Assembly: GCF_918797505.1 (NCBI RefSeq) | Contig: NC_092794.1 | Location: 63,959,345 to 64,023,344, forward strand | Direction: 5' to 3' | Origin: Bemisia tabaci | Lineage: Eukaryota; Arthropoda; Insecta; Hemiptera; Aleyrodidae | Length of the DNA: 64,000 bases | Shown: positions 21,674-34,966 of the stretch, in pieces | How the letters are laid out: each line of letters starts with the position of its first letter | How positions within the stretch are numbered: the first letter of the stretch is position 1 | Translations under genes and position numbers: made by a program | Notes under the pieces: model-generated | What the model was told of the DNA's origin: nothing | What the model saw: only the letters and a program-made list of their open reading frames with translations | Database searches by the model: none

Positions 21674-23358
21674 CATTGCTTGCTGGGTAATTTGAAAGCC
21701 TCTTTTGTGGCGGGAACGTGTTTGAATTTTTGCATTGTGATAAAAAATTACATCAATAATAACAATAATTAAATGGAAAAAGTGATTATCTATTATCATT
21801 TTAGCCAAGTTTCCCTCACTATTAATGTTTTTGAATATTTATATATTTCTATATGACATGAATATAATCTATGGATATAATCATATCTGTCTCACGATTC
21901 GTGCGTCTACCGCTATTAGTTTGTGATAAATAATTGGACTGCATTTTGCAATTTGGAACAATAAATTCTGGCTCATCTGAAAAAACACTTAAGTGCACAG
22001 GGAAACTAATGGCGCATACGTTGTTTTTAAACCGGGCCAGAATTCGTAGTTCGTAATTGCAGAATGTAGTCCAATTCTTGAGAGCCGATATTCCTCACCG
22101 ATATAATCGCGATAATCAACCGATAAAATTGCTATCTATCACAATCACTGCTACTTTGGGAGTCAGAAAAGTGATTCTATCACTAAAATTAATTTTATGG
22201 AAAGTTTTCTCCTATTTACCTCTTTAGTATTATTAGGTAAGTTCGAATGACGTCTTTTTAAAATGTACTTGATACTCAAAATATCCAGAGTACATCCCTG
22301 TCTGGAAGCCTCCCTTTCCCTGCGTGATACACGCGTGATAAGTTCTTTTTAACAAGTAATAATCTCAATAAATAACTGAAGAGAAAAGATAAATGGTAAT
22401 ATAACACCGTTAGTTAAAAAGTTCAAAATATTTAAGTGCATACTGCTCGTTACGAGTGGCAACTCATAGAAAAAATTACCACCTCAATTTTCCGGGAGAA
22501 AGACCAAAAGCAATCAACAGTGTCATGGAGTTTCTGCCTAAAATGCTCAAAAAGTTCCTGCGTGAACCGCTAAACTGTTTAAGAAATAAGCAACCGCATG
22601 ATAAGATCCCTTATAAAAATTTCTGTTGGAAAAGTTCAGAATCGAGAGATGAAAAATAAATAAGTGTTTATAACTTTCAATGGACTTAGTAAATTAAACT
22701 CCTCACTCGAGAAAAAACAAAAATGAGCGATGTTCAAATCTACCAATACGAATAAGCTGATGATGGTGGTGGTGAGGTATGTGCAGCTCCCGTAAGAATG
22801 GAGAATTTGCATGCAAAATTTTTATTGCATCACCTGAAAGCGCTCAAAGAGCTGATTTCACGGTATTTTTTATAATTTTTTTCTGATATGGGAAATGGTA
22901 TAAAAATAGATTTAAAAGTGAGAAAATGCACCGCCTATAGTGACGTCATCTGGCGGCATTTCCCATTGAAACACACGTATTTTAGCAGATTAGATAATTT
23001 TGTCATATCTTCTCCAATAATTGTTCAATTCTTAAACCAAGGGTATCTTCGTGTTCATTTCACTCAGTAGTTTCCACTTAAACACAAAATTTATCAAATT
23101 TCAGACACCTGCAAATTCTCCATTGGGTCCAAGACGGAATCTAGTCATACTTTCATTTTTGTCAAGAATGGCGGAGTTTTTGATCCAGTCCCCCGGGATG
23201 CTGGGTGGGGGTGGGGATCAAAGAAAAATTAACTTTTGGGCGTTTTGAACGGTTGCAGGTGGGTTCAACTTCTTTTATATGAAATAGTATGTAACAAGAC
23301 AGAGTTGATAAATGAAAAATTTTGCTTTTGCGCATTTCCTGCTTTTTATTTTCGTTAG
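21674..23358. other. Intergenic DNA, no gene seen
   Basis: AT-rich. It contains a fragment related to the ATCGC-rich element near 22105-22160. No supported coding sequence. Confidence 0.4.
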
Positions 23359-23500
23359 TGCATGTACATTTCAGACTACGAGTCCATCCTCAGAAATATT
23401 AAGTTGCACTGTTATGCGCATTATTCGTTTTGAACAGTGCATGTTCATTTCGGACTACGAGTTCATCCTCAGAAATATTGAGTTGCACTATTTTTACGAC
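23359..23500 (+). repeat. Two-copy tandem duplication (about 79 bp)
   Basis: AGTGCATGTACATTTC...TTGCACTGTT (from 23359) is repeated with a few changes from 23438, including GACTACGAG and CATCCTCAGAAATATT in both copies. Confidence 0.75.
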
Positions 23501-25390
23501 TAGTTTTTAACAGCCAAAACATGTTTTTTCAATGAATTTTCCCGTTAATTTTGTGATAGTAGTGGTGTGGATGGTCTTGTAGTCCGAAATGTATCTACTG
23601 ACCAAAATGAAAATCAACTAGCGTACAAAGGCAATATATTTCATTTACTGATGCTATCTATTAATTAACATGCAAAATGCGTTAATCCAGTCATAAAAAG
23701 ACCTTTCTTTCAAATGATATTGATAATCGGTTAATTTTTGACAAAGTCATGGCTCATAGAATTTTTTGAAAGATTATAAGTTGAAATTTTTTCAATTTTT
23801 CGATAAGAAGTGTCGCCAAAATTGTGATAAAAATATGTTCAATAGATAGCCCTTGTTTAACTCCTTAAAATCAGCTAAAGCGCATGCTTGGGGAAACGAT
23901 CAGACGCGCGCAGAATATTTTGCTCAGATACTTTAGCTCCTTTCTCAAATAATTGATACGCGCAAAGGGGAAAAAAGAATAAGATGAACAAAAAATATAT
24001 ATTTTTTTCATATTTATTCATTAATTTTTCATAACGTTTAAGCATAGACTTTTTTTACATACAATAAATTCAACCGAGGTAAAAACGATCAGAATAAAGG
24101 TAAATCATCAGTTTGTTGTATCGGTAAACCGCGTTGTCAGTGAAACTAGTGTCTGATCTGAGTATCACACTGAAAATATTATAATGAGGACCTATTTTGT
24201 CTCCTAAGTCGGAAAATCTTTGCGACTCTTAATAAGGATACCTGCCAAAGCCTCCAGGCGAGCTAAATCATTTTCAGTGGGGCCTGGAGAGTTTAGTCAA
24301 GGTCATGTGTTTTGATTGGCATTTGACAGCAAAATCATCATATGATCAGCAAAGTTGACATTCCTTCAAATGTGATCAAGCAGTTTTTATTCTGTCAGAA
24401 TAATTAGCATATGTCAATCAGGAACGCTTGTAGGAACTCTTTTTTTCTTTTAAATCTCCTCCCCCTTATTTCTATCTCTCTATGCATCTTCCCTTCACTT
24501 CTTTTATGCACCATCACATGTAATTATTGTACTCAAGCTAAGAAACGCAAAAAGAAATCTATGTATGGTAGGAGGGTTTTGATCCAAACTTAATCAAAGT
24601 ATGATGAAATGCACATGCATTGATACGTATAAATTTATTGTTAAACGTTTGTTGGTGGTTTACTTGTATCAAATGGAGTCAAATGTAAGTATAAATTTAA
24701 ATAGGAAAAAAACAAAAAAATACGCTTGAAATTGTCTCATAGAGACAAATATTTATTGGGTTTTTTAACCTCAGCCTCTCTTGCGTTTTTTAGAAGAGAA
24801 TTACCTATAAATCGAAGATTGAGAGGATGATTAGATAAAAATTTTGATGTTGGTGAATATAACCACGTAAATCAACTAAAAAAAGGAACTAAGAATACGC
24901 ATTTTGGTTTGGGTAAGATTTTAATCCGCGATAACGTCACCTCGACTTTTTAAGACAAAACTTTTGAAAAATTGCGACCCAAACATGCTCTATTCCACGA
25001 CAAGTACTCGTCAGGTTTTACAAATGGACGGTATTTATAACAAGAAAATGTAATTAGCTTTTGATTCTTTAAGGAATGACGTAGCATTTATCGATTTCTT
25101 GATAGGAAAAAATTATTTTACGATCAAAAGCAAAAAATAGTTTTGACAAATTGTAGAGCTCCATTTGCAGGCTGTGCCTGGTTTTGGACATGATTTCGTT
25201 TGAGTACGGTCGTATACCCAATAACCAACGAGGATTGGAGATGTGTGACTCCTGTAGTTTTCCCCCTCAATTTCTTTGCAAAGTTTACCAATGTCGTATT
25301 TTTACTTCAACCCAGTTTTTACAGGAAAAATCCTTGAAAATTACGTTGTAGTCCGGTGAGATCTCATTACTTCAATCAGTATGTCTGATT
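23501..25390. other. Intergenic DNA between P450 and tan genes, no gene seen
   Basis: AT-rich with A and T runs. No frame with recognisable motifs and no strong inverted repeat noted. Confidence 0.4.
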
Positions 25391-25391
25391 T

Positions 25392-25397
25392 TTTAAT
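25392..25397 (-). terminator. Probable poly(A) signal ATTAAA of tan
   Basis: ATTAAA on the minus strand about 150 nt after the tan stop codon. It is the best hexamer in the first 250 nt, though not the canonical AATAAA. Confidence 0.4.
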
Positions 25398-25548
25398 GCA
25401 GCGATCATCAAATTTATACATCGCTGCAAGCACAATTTTTTGCGACGAAGAGAAATTCCCTGCACAGGAAGATAGTCGTTTCTTCTTCCATGTTTGGTTG
25501 AGAGGAAATACAATTTTGAAGGCAAGATACTTCAAGCGTCAAATTCCT

Positions 25549-25643
25549 TCATTTTGTTTGTAATGGAATCACGATAAGGGGCTCGTGAGTTTTGGGATTA
25601 TCAGCGTAAATTGTCCACGTACGTTTCACGCAATCAAAAACAC
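25549..25643 (-). CDS. tan: tan exon 7 (terminal)
   Basis: 95 nt, residues 362-392 and TGA at 25549-25551. GVFDCVKRTWTIYADNPKT matches the C-terminal Tan strand pattern. The acceptor is TTGTTTGCAG. Confidence 0.92.
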
Positions 25644-28600
25644 CTGCAAACAAATAATAATGGTGTAATTCACCTACTTATGGATTCAAGATACCAAGAA
25701 GATTTTTTGGAGACATTTATGTGTAGACCTGTAATAGATAACTAGGGGGCTATGCCCCCTGGCCGCTACAAGGCCCATGGCCCAACCCCTAGAGGGCGCT
25801 TCGCGTTCTCTTAGGCCCGCGTCGAAAAAATAACGACCAAAAAAAATGAAAAGATTTTCATACCCGACTCTCATTTATATCCCTCTGGCCCCAATTTATA
25901 TGCCCGTTTATATCCTCAATATCCCTCTGGCCGGGAGCAATTGGACCAATAAGAATCGAATTTTATTTGAACCATTAGAGCACTCGACATATTACTCATA
26001 TTTATTATATTACAGCGTCACGAAGAGAGGAAATGATGAAAAAAAGCTTTTGGACCCTTTTCCAAGCTCACCTGTTGCGATAGTTCTGACATATCCTGAA
26101 TCACAGTAGACGGGAAGTTCGGCATCAGATTGGTCTCCGAGCATTTGCAAAACGTCTTCACATTTCTTTGGACTCACAAACTGGTTTAGGGCGTCCAGTC
26201 TGTGCTCGCTGCTATCAATTATTCTCCCACCAGCCTCTTCAATGTTTTTCAAACGCAAATACCTGAGAAAAAAGTAAACTTTTAAAGTTAAAGTTGTTTT
26301 ATGAAAGGGAGAAAGAAAAAAATAAAAAAAAGAATCAAGCTTAACAGTAAATGAAACTAACTGATGCAGTGTCCATACCCGGATCTACCCGGTAAGTAGT
26401 CTCGGCAGTTGCCTACTGGGGTGGTACATTTTGTAGAGTAAACTAGGAAAATACTGAGCAGCTGAATACAAATTGTAAAAATGCAGAAGTGAGAAAACAA
26501 GTTACAAAGTACCGTTTATCATGCTTTAAATTCAAACAAACGGTTTTTCTCGTTTGCATGGAGAGTTTGTCTTGATGTAGAGATGGACTCTCAGGATAGC
26601 GTGGGATATTCCCTCCATTTTGGCCTCAACTTGAGAGCTTTTTTTGAGCTTGGGAGTTGATTTCAAAGAAAAACCAGTAGCACCATCATGTTTCTCGCGA
26701 ACTTTTCCCTTAGAATCAACAGTCAAATCGCAAATTCCTCACACATGCAACATCTTCATTCGGTAGGAGAGCGCTTCCATGACGCTGTAGCGTATGAAAA
26801 AATTGCAAATCTAAGCTTAAAATTACAAAAATGGTGAAGTTTTCTCTTCGATCTATAAAATTGTCCGTTTGCTGTTTGGCGGTATTGTTCGTTTCCATCA
26901 AGATGCGTAGCACGCTGATTGCATTGTGTTTGGCGCAACGCGTGAAGTATTCCTACAGTTTTGTAGGCACTAATATGCGTTCCGAGCCGACCGAGCCGAC
27001 CGTGCTGTGTTTGGCGCAATGCGTGAAGTATTCATGCAGTCTTGTAGGCGCTAATATGCGTTCCGAGCCGCCTTAGCCGACCGCACTGTGTTTGGCGCAA
27101 TGCGTGAAGTATTCCCACGGTCTTGTAGGCGTTAATAGGCGTATCTTGTCGACCGCAAACCGCACTGTGTTTGGAGCTGTTATTCAAACAAGCGGAGTTA
27201 AGCAGTTCTCATCTTGCTTGGATCTTTGTGCCGATGCGCGAAGGCACCTACAAGACTGTATGCGCACTTCACGCAGTGCGTCTATACCAAGGTGCGCGCT
27301 TCATCATATTTGTAATTCATCGGTGTCAGACCTGCAACCCGCGGTGTGCAACATGTCTGACCAGTGTACTGCCGTGCTGAGGAAAAACGCCGTATGCGCC
27401 TTCAGGCGTTGCCATATTTCCTTCAATAACCAACGAATTTACTCGGAACATTCTGAATATTTTCCACCCCAATTATTTAGACAATTTTGTTCCCAATTCA
27501 ATCTAAAATATCGAAACATTTTAAGGAAAAATACGCATTTTTGGGGGCAAATTTGGCAATGTTCGAATGTTCATACGGCGTTCTTCCCTAGCACGGCAGT
27601 GTGTACCGCGTGTGACAAACACCAGCGTACACAGACAAAAAAAATGTGGTGTTTCTCCTCCTGCAAATAAGGAGATTTCGTCTTCATACCCCAGCATCCC
27701 AGTGTGTGTAAGTAAGGACTTTAGCGGATATAGTATAAACTTTTTGTTTTTTTTTGCATGCCATAAGTTAAGAGAAAAAGAGCATACTTGTTGGTATGGA
27801 AGATGTGCTCTCCAGGACTAGCAGTGAGGATATCCAAAGGTGACTCGGAGGCGCCATTGAGAGCTGGGCCGATCTCGGCATTGTGGAACAACCTGTCACC
27901 CTCCTGATTCAAGAAAGTCATGTTCACGCTGATCCCGTCTGCAGAGCCACTCCCGTGATCCCTCAGGATCTGTTGCGCCTGCATCAAGTTCTCCGCCGCC
28001 AGGAGCGCCCGTGTCAAGAAATACCGAGCTGCAACAGAGAACCGAAAAAAACGAAAATGTTGATTTATCTATCTATTCAAATATCACACGGAAAAAATTG
28101 CTCTTGAGACGACTTCATCTTTAAACATTTCTGAAAAAGTCCCCCGAATCCCTATTTGAAGCTAAATAAATACCCCAAACCTACCACTGGAGCTGAGGAA
28201 CTTTTGCAGATCCTCCTCAGTAGGGTATCTTTTAATGCACCCCCCCCCCCCCTCACAAGAAATGCCTCCTTCCGCCCATAATGACTCTCCCAATAAAAGT
28301 ATGTCAGCCCAAACAATGAAGCTCTAAATTTTTCAATGTGTGTTCATCATTTGGACGTATTTCTGCCAAACGGAACTATGTGTATTATGACAAGAGCCCT
28401 GAGACCCATTAGAATGTATGCATGGCAGGGCTCACGTCATAATGCACATAGATCCGTTTGACAGAGATACGTTCATTTGTATGATTCTTGGAAGAAGGAA
28501 CCTCTAGACAAAGATTGAATTCAAGCAATACGCAACATGGTTTCCCTCCAAAATTTCAAGTGAAAAACGAATCACAAATCGGAAAGTCTGGAAATCAATT

Positions 28601-31600
28601 CTCACTCAAGATGAAAGCGTTTACAATTAACATTTTTAAATAGCAAAAATACAAATTACATCCTTAATCTGACTTCAATGTGATACGTGTTCAAAATGCA
28701 CTCGTTGATATTTCGTTCAAGATTTGATTTTTCAATTTCCCGATGAGCGAATTTATTTTTTTAGTTTATTTTGAAGAGAAAATAAACAATTTTCTTCTAT
28801 ACCCTGGTAAAAATTGGCAGTAGAATCTGTGTTCCAAAATACTATAGACATACGGCCGGCTGTAAGATTTCCAATAGCTTCTACAGCCGGCAACACAATT
28901 TCTTGTAGCCTTTTATAGCCGATGGCGATTAAGCAACAGCCTGGCAATAAAGTGTATGCTAAACGTTACTAATTACGGATGCTAGGACTTAGTGAGTTTT
29001 TGGACTACCGCTCTCTTTTTGGGCCGCAGTATCTTGATTTATTTTGCGAGGAAAGATCCGTACTTTTGAAGGATGCCTGCCATTCCTAATATGTTGGAGC
29101 GCCTTCAGTTTCGTATGATACTGTGCAATACCTCTGGTGTGAAATAGTTGCTTCAAGCGCCGCGGTACGCTGCGGCGCGGTGCAGCGCGCGGGCAGCCAG
29201 CGCTGAACGGGCATTGGCGCCTACAAACCTAACAGGGATACTTCACGCATTGCGCAATGCGTGAAGTATCCCTGTTAGGTTTGTAGGCGCCAGTGCGCCG
29301 CCGCTCCGCTTTGTGTTGGGCTCTAATATTTAATCTCGTGGAGGCAGCGTTTTTCAACTCATGACTTTGAAATGTTTGCACACTCTGTATGGATTATTCT
29401 CATTTTGATTGATGAAAAAAATAAGTAGTAAAGGAAAATATAATGTGCGTTTTGTAAATATTAAGGTGATTCCGTACAAACTTAAGGATTTACAAAGCAC
29501 ACGAATTTCTACACAATTTTTTATAGCCGATGGCGAAAAAGCAACAGCCAGGCGATAAAGTGTAAAGACCGGCGATAGGAACTATAGCCCGGCTGTATAT
29601 TTTTTTATAGCTTCGTGTAGCCCGGCCGTGTGATTTTTTCCACCTTCTACAGCCAGCTACATGGTTTTCCATCGCCTTATTCAGTCGGCTATAAGAACTC
29701 CTTTGGTATTTTGAAACGCAGCTACTATCGCCAATTTTTACGAGGGTACTGAAAAAAAAGGTGATTGGCTTAAGCATGATGATTCTTGAACTTGCCGCCA
29801 AGAATTTTTTTTATCTTGATTTAAGCTGAATCTTTCTTGATACAAGAAAAATAACGCTTGGGTCAAGCAAAAAAGTACTTTTTATTAAGCAGAAAAATTC
29901 TTGATTTAAAAAAAAATATTTCTCGGTGTCTTTAATGTTTTTTTTTTTTTTTTTTTTTTTTTTTCAGTGTAGGTAAGACCTTGTCTGGTGACTTATTGAA
30001 TGAAAGATTCAGAGACATTCATTCTGGAAGATTTCAGTAAGAACTTACGTGTTTTTCCAGATACCAAATGTTTCGGATTGATTATGTTGATGGAATAGAT
30101 AAAACCGTGATGGTTATAGCTCATCGTGAAGCCAGGGAGATGGCCAGCGTAACAGAGCGAGGTGAACTTCTCTTCCTTGACTTTCCAACGGCCCTGAGGC
30201 TCCTCCGAGATCACGTGAGCAGAAACCAGGTAAAAATGGTTAAGGACGTAGTGCAGCGCATCCTCGTTGTGACTTAAAACTTCCTGCAATCAATAACATA
30301 ATTTAAATATCATGAAAAAATATACCATGCCCTGAAATACATGTAAGTACCGGACAGACTAGTGTGTTTTGCTTTAAAAGACTCTCGAGGTGTCTTTTAA
30401 TCTCGATTCTCACAGTGTCATTTTCAAACTTTTTTTAAGTGGACGTTTTTAAATCAAAAGGACGTATCGACGGTGTAAGTCCGCAACCATGTATCTCGTT
30501 TGCGGTGTTTGAATATCTCCGCTCATATTTCATTTTTTTAAAGAGGAACAAATCAACATCATTAGTTGAAATTCTCATGAAATTTTCCTCGCACAGAGAA
30601 GAAAAATCACGGCAGTTTTTGAGAATTGCCGTCGAGTGGTTTTCTATGTAAAAAATGAAGTATGACAGGAAAACTGCCACGTCGCAATTCGAGATACGTG
30701 GTTGTGGACTTACACCGTCGGTATTTTTATTGTGACTTGAGCCCTATCGTGCATGCACTTTTCTGAGCATTAAAGCCCAACTGGCTGATCGTTGAAATTG
30801 ATAGACAAATAAGACAAAAGGGATATGGAGGGATCTTATTGGTGGAGGCGGGTGGTTGCAATGGACAAAGACGGTAGATAGTTGACTAAGTAACGGCAAC
30901 CTTAGTCCATCATTTTCTCCCTTAGTCCATAGAAACCAATCATTTAGACCAATAGGATTGCTTCATACTCTCTATATGTATTCTTTGTCTATCGTTTTTA
31001 AGATTTTTAGTATGTAAATCATTTTTTGTATGTGAATAAACTTCTCTCCTTAAATGTAATGATAATTTATCTACTTTATAATGTTTATTTTAACCTTATT
31101 GATTTTCATGCTATTACATGCAAATTACTTTTCTGGTAGGAGGAAGCGGAAGGAGAGGGGGCATTTATGGGACCCCGGACTTTGAGACTGGAACGATCGC
31201 CTGAGCTGGGATGTGGCAGGCCTGCATGTGAGTATTGAAAAATAAAAGTAAAATAATAATGATCGACGTTCTTGAGGAATGTAATTTGTGTATTTTGTGT
31301 ATTTTTGTGTGTTTTGTATAATTTGTGTGAATGTACTTACGTTGTTAGGTTGATTGACACAGATGGACGAGCATCCAACAGGAGCCTGACGAACTTCGGG
31401 AGTTTCACCTCGTCTTTGACTCACCACATTAGGAACTATGTCCTCCATGTGTAGCAAAAATAACTGGAAAAAAGGGGGAAAGAGAGTGAGTTTAAATTAG
31501 AAACGGAAGAGACTTCTTATGTTAGCAATATTAAAGAAAAAATATGGATGTTTATGACTTATAAAACATCGCGTTCTAACCCACTGAAATCGACTTACAT

Positions 31601-34600
31601 CTGAGGCGTTACGCAGTACGCATTGCTCTTCTGATTTTATATTATAGATTTCTGCCAAACGGAACTATATGGATGAGCGAGAAATATGGGGTGTGCTCTA
31701 GAAAGCTGCATAAGAAACAATGTTAAAGTGGGCGTGATTCCCTTTGGAGGAATGGAAAGGCGGGATTTTACATTCTGTCAGACGGAACTATGTGCCATGT
31801 GAATGCGGCACTCGTGAGCCATGGGTATGTGACAAGAGCGTTGTGGGCAGGGCTCATGAGTTAAAGACGCCTAAGGGCGACCGCGGCGGCGATTTCGTCA
31901 CCGCTGACGTCACTAGCGCTTTATAATTCCCATTCATTCTTACGGCCCTTCACTAAAAAGCATACCCCTTCTTTCCCATCTGTCTCTGTTTCCGTCTGGC
32001 AAAAATACGTCCAAATAGTTTGTTGACGTTCAAACGTGCGTGCATATTAGCATGCTGGACTGGCAGGGTTAATCTGTAGCTGAACAAGCTACAGAGAACT
32101 ATTGCTAGAAATTGAATTTTAGAACTCTATCTCATGACTAGAATCAATACACATGACTAGAATTCTAGTTTTTTTTCTATGAGAATAAACAAAAAAATAC
32201 TTGTACGATTTCTGCAAGAGGTAATGCTAACACCTATATTTTGAATGCCATTCCATTCATTTCTCTGAATTTGGTCGCACATGGGGGCAGTATTTATAAT
32301 CGTTCCTTTAACAGTTCATTTTCTCCGGAGGCACCACATAGTTTATTTTGAGATTAAGAGAGGTATAAGGAGATCCATAACGTAGCATAATTTAAAAACT
32401 AAAACCTGAATCTTCAGTAAAAGTCTTCCATTATAATTCTGGAAATGGATGACTGTAGGGGATTAAAATGATTTCCATCCATACGAAAACTCACAAAAAT
32501 TCAAACAAAAAACTTTCGCAGGTTTTGAAAATTGCTAGTTACGTTTGCTCTTACCTTGAAGTCCGTCAAAATAATAAAGGATTTCATTTTTCGTAGTGGA
32601 AAATTTTTGTCATCTCTTCCATGGATCTATTTTCGAAGTCATTCTGTGATTGTTTTTGAAATCATCCTCCTCATGAAGTATCGTTGAGGATCTCTTTAAA
32701 GGTCCATTAATCACAAATTAACCATACGAGGCCTCCTGTATTTGAAGAGGCTGTTTAAGGAACGACTGTGTTAAGAGTATATATTCATTTTATTTTATTT
32801 TTAAGATTTTGCGATTACTATTTAAGATTATACGAGCTACCTTCTCTTTACTTTCCTCATTCTTTCTCTTGCGCAACTCACCTTATGGAAAGGGACTCCA
32901 GCTCCCTCCGCTGTGCCTTTGATTTCATCCACATACTGTGGAAAATGTTCCACGCAGTGATTGAGAGTCTCCTCGTAAACGCGTTTCCCATCAGGAGTTT
33001 CGTATACGGGCAGCACTTCTTGGTTCAGGGGATCGTAAATGGACAGAAAGCTGTGGATCAAACTGGCAAATGTCCGGCCCTGAGAACACAAAAATAACCA
33101 TTTAATAACTTAGTAATTTAACTGTGATATAGTCAAGGTTGGTCACGGCTGAGAAGGATTCATAAAATGGCTGTATTTTACTTACATTATTTGGTTTTGC
33201 CGCTTTAAAGGTCACCCTGAGGGTAAACGATTAACACGCAAAAAGAAAATTTGGCGCCTCTCCTCTCCCCATCGGGGGCAATGAAGAGGGATGAATAAAG
33301 AATAAGAAGAGGAAAAATAAGAGAATGGAGAAGAGGGCGAAGGAGAGAATGAATATTTTACATTGAACGCAAAAGCCGAAACTGGGACAGGCAAACTTTA
33401 TTGTGTAAGCACCGTTTACCGCAAGCATTACTCTGATGGCCCAGGAATTGCGAGGAGCCTTCAGTTTATCGTATAGGCAACCGGGATAGTCAATGAGCAC
33501 AAATAGTTGCATCCTTGGAAGATCATTACCGAATATAGCATCGATTCGTGTTACTAGCAGTCATTTTTTCACCCCTTTCTACCAGTCCGTCCTTAGCACT
33601 ATATCACAACTCTACGGCAAAATTCACTAATTAATGTGCCATCACAATGCATGTTACTTTAAAAATACGGTAAAACAACAGAGTTATCAATCGAATTAAA
33701 GTTAATAAAACTTAAAAGTTCAGTAGTCAGTGGTTAAAATATCACTGATCGTGTATTATAAAAAATTACAGGAAGGTATGATGGCCGAACTGATTGTACA
33801 GATTCAATGAGTAGATAGCAACACTCCTACGAACAATTAAACAAATTTTGTTCAGTGTCACACAGAACTTTCCTTCTCTTTATTCTACCTTTATCCTTTC
33901 TTTTCCTCTATTAGGTCTTCATGTCATGTTTCTGATTGATTGCGTTTTTCCTTCTTTTGTTTTTTTATTATTTTTTATCTTTCATATTTACCTCCTTTTT
34001 ATTTCCCCTCCACTTTCCTCCTCATATATTTATCTTTCTTCTTTTAATTTAATTTCCTTCCCTCTTCTTCTATTTTTTTTCTGTCTGTTTTCCTCCTTCT
34101 ATTCTTTCTTTCTCTTCTTTTAGTTTCTTTTCTTTCTTTTTTTCTCCTTCTCCTCTTCTTCTTTTCTATTTTTTAAAAAATTCTGTCGTCCCAAAAATGT
34201 GATGGAGGAGACAATAATTGGACTGCGTTAAGCAGGAAGGAACCAAGCCACATCAGATATTGCCAAATTTAATAGAGCAATTTAATTTTTTACAAGAGAA
34301 CGTTTTGGCGGATTTCTTTGACATTTTTGAGGAATTTGCTTCGTACGCGGGAAATTCACTGAAATTTGCAGAAAAATCCGCAAAACCATTATTGGCTAAA
34401 AAATTAAATTGCCCAATTAAATTTGGCAATATCTGATGTGGCTTGGTTCCTTTCTGTTTAACGCGGTCCAATTGCACCCCTGGAGAAGCCCCATAAAACG
34501 ACCAATTATTAGTAGAGGTATTGGAGGTATCTTTTTATCGATTGATCGCGCCATTGTTGTGTGGCTCTTGTTGTATGGATAGTTTGCTCAGATGTCGCCA

Positions 34601-34920
34601 GGTACGTATTAGGAATTAATGACGTAAATTAATGATGCAGTTGAGGTGCTTCAGTGGACGTTCTCTACATTGAACGTTGACTTTAGTATAGTCATTTTCC
34701 TCTTTTCCCCCTCTTTTTTTATTCGTTGCGTCATCATTCAGACTTCGAACGGTGTTGGAATGAACAGTGTGAAATAATGCTATATCTATGATCTCAACAA
34801 TTAAGAACAAATATGAACTCTATAGAGGAAAGATCCGTCAAATATATATCTACTTAGCATAATGTCGATGCACTTAATTTTGGGTAACTTTAAATAACAC
34901 GACTTTTACAAATATCCTTA

Positions 34921-34966
<46 letters not shown>

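Noticed and set aside
27092..27670. Plus-strand frame of 192 codons
   Set aside because: It runs from the 81-bp tandem array through a family D transposon in tan intron 5, and has no domain or splice support.
33848..34123. Ser/Phe/Leu-rich hydrophobic frame that looks like a membrane protein
   Set aside because: It is a CT-rich low-complexity tract inside tan intron 1.
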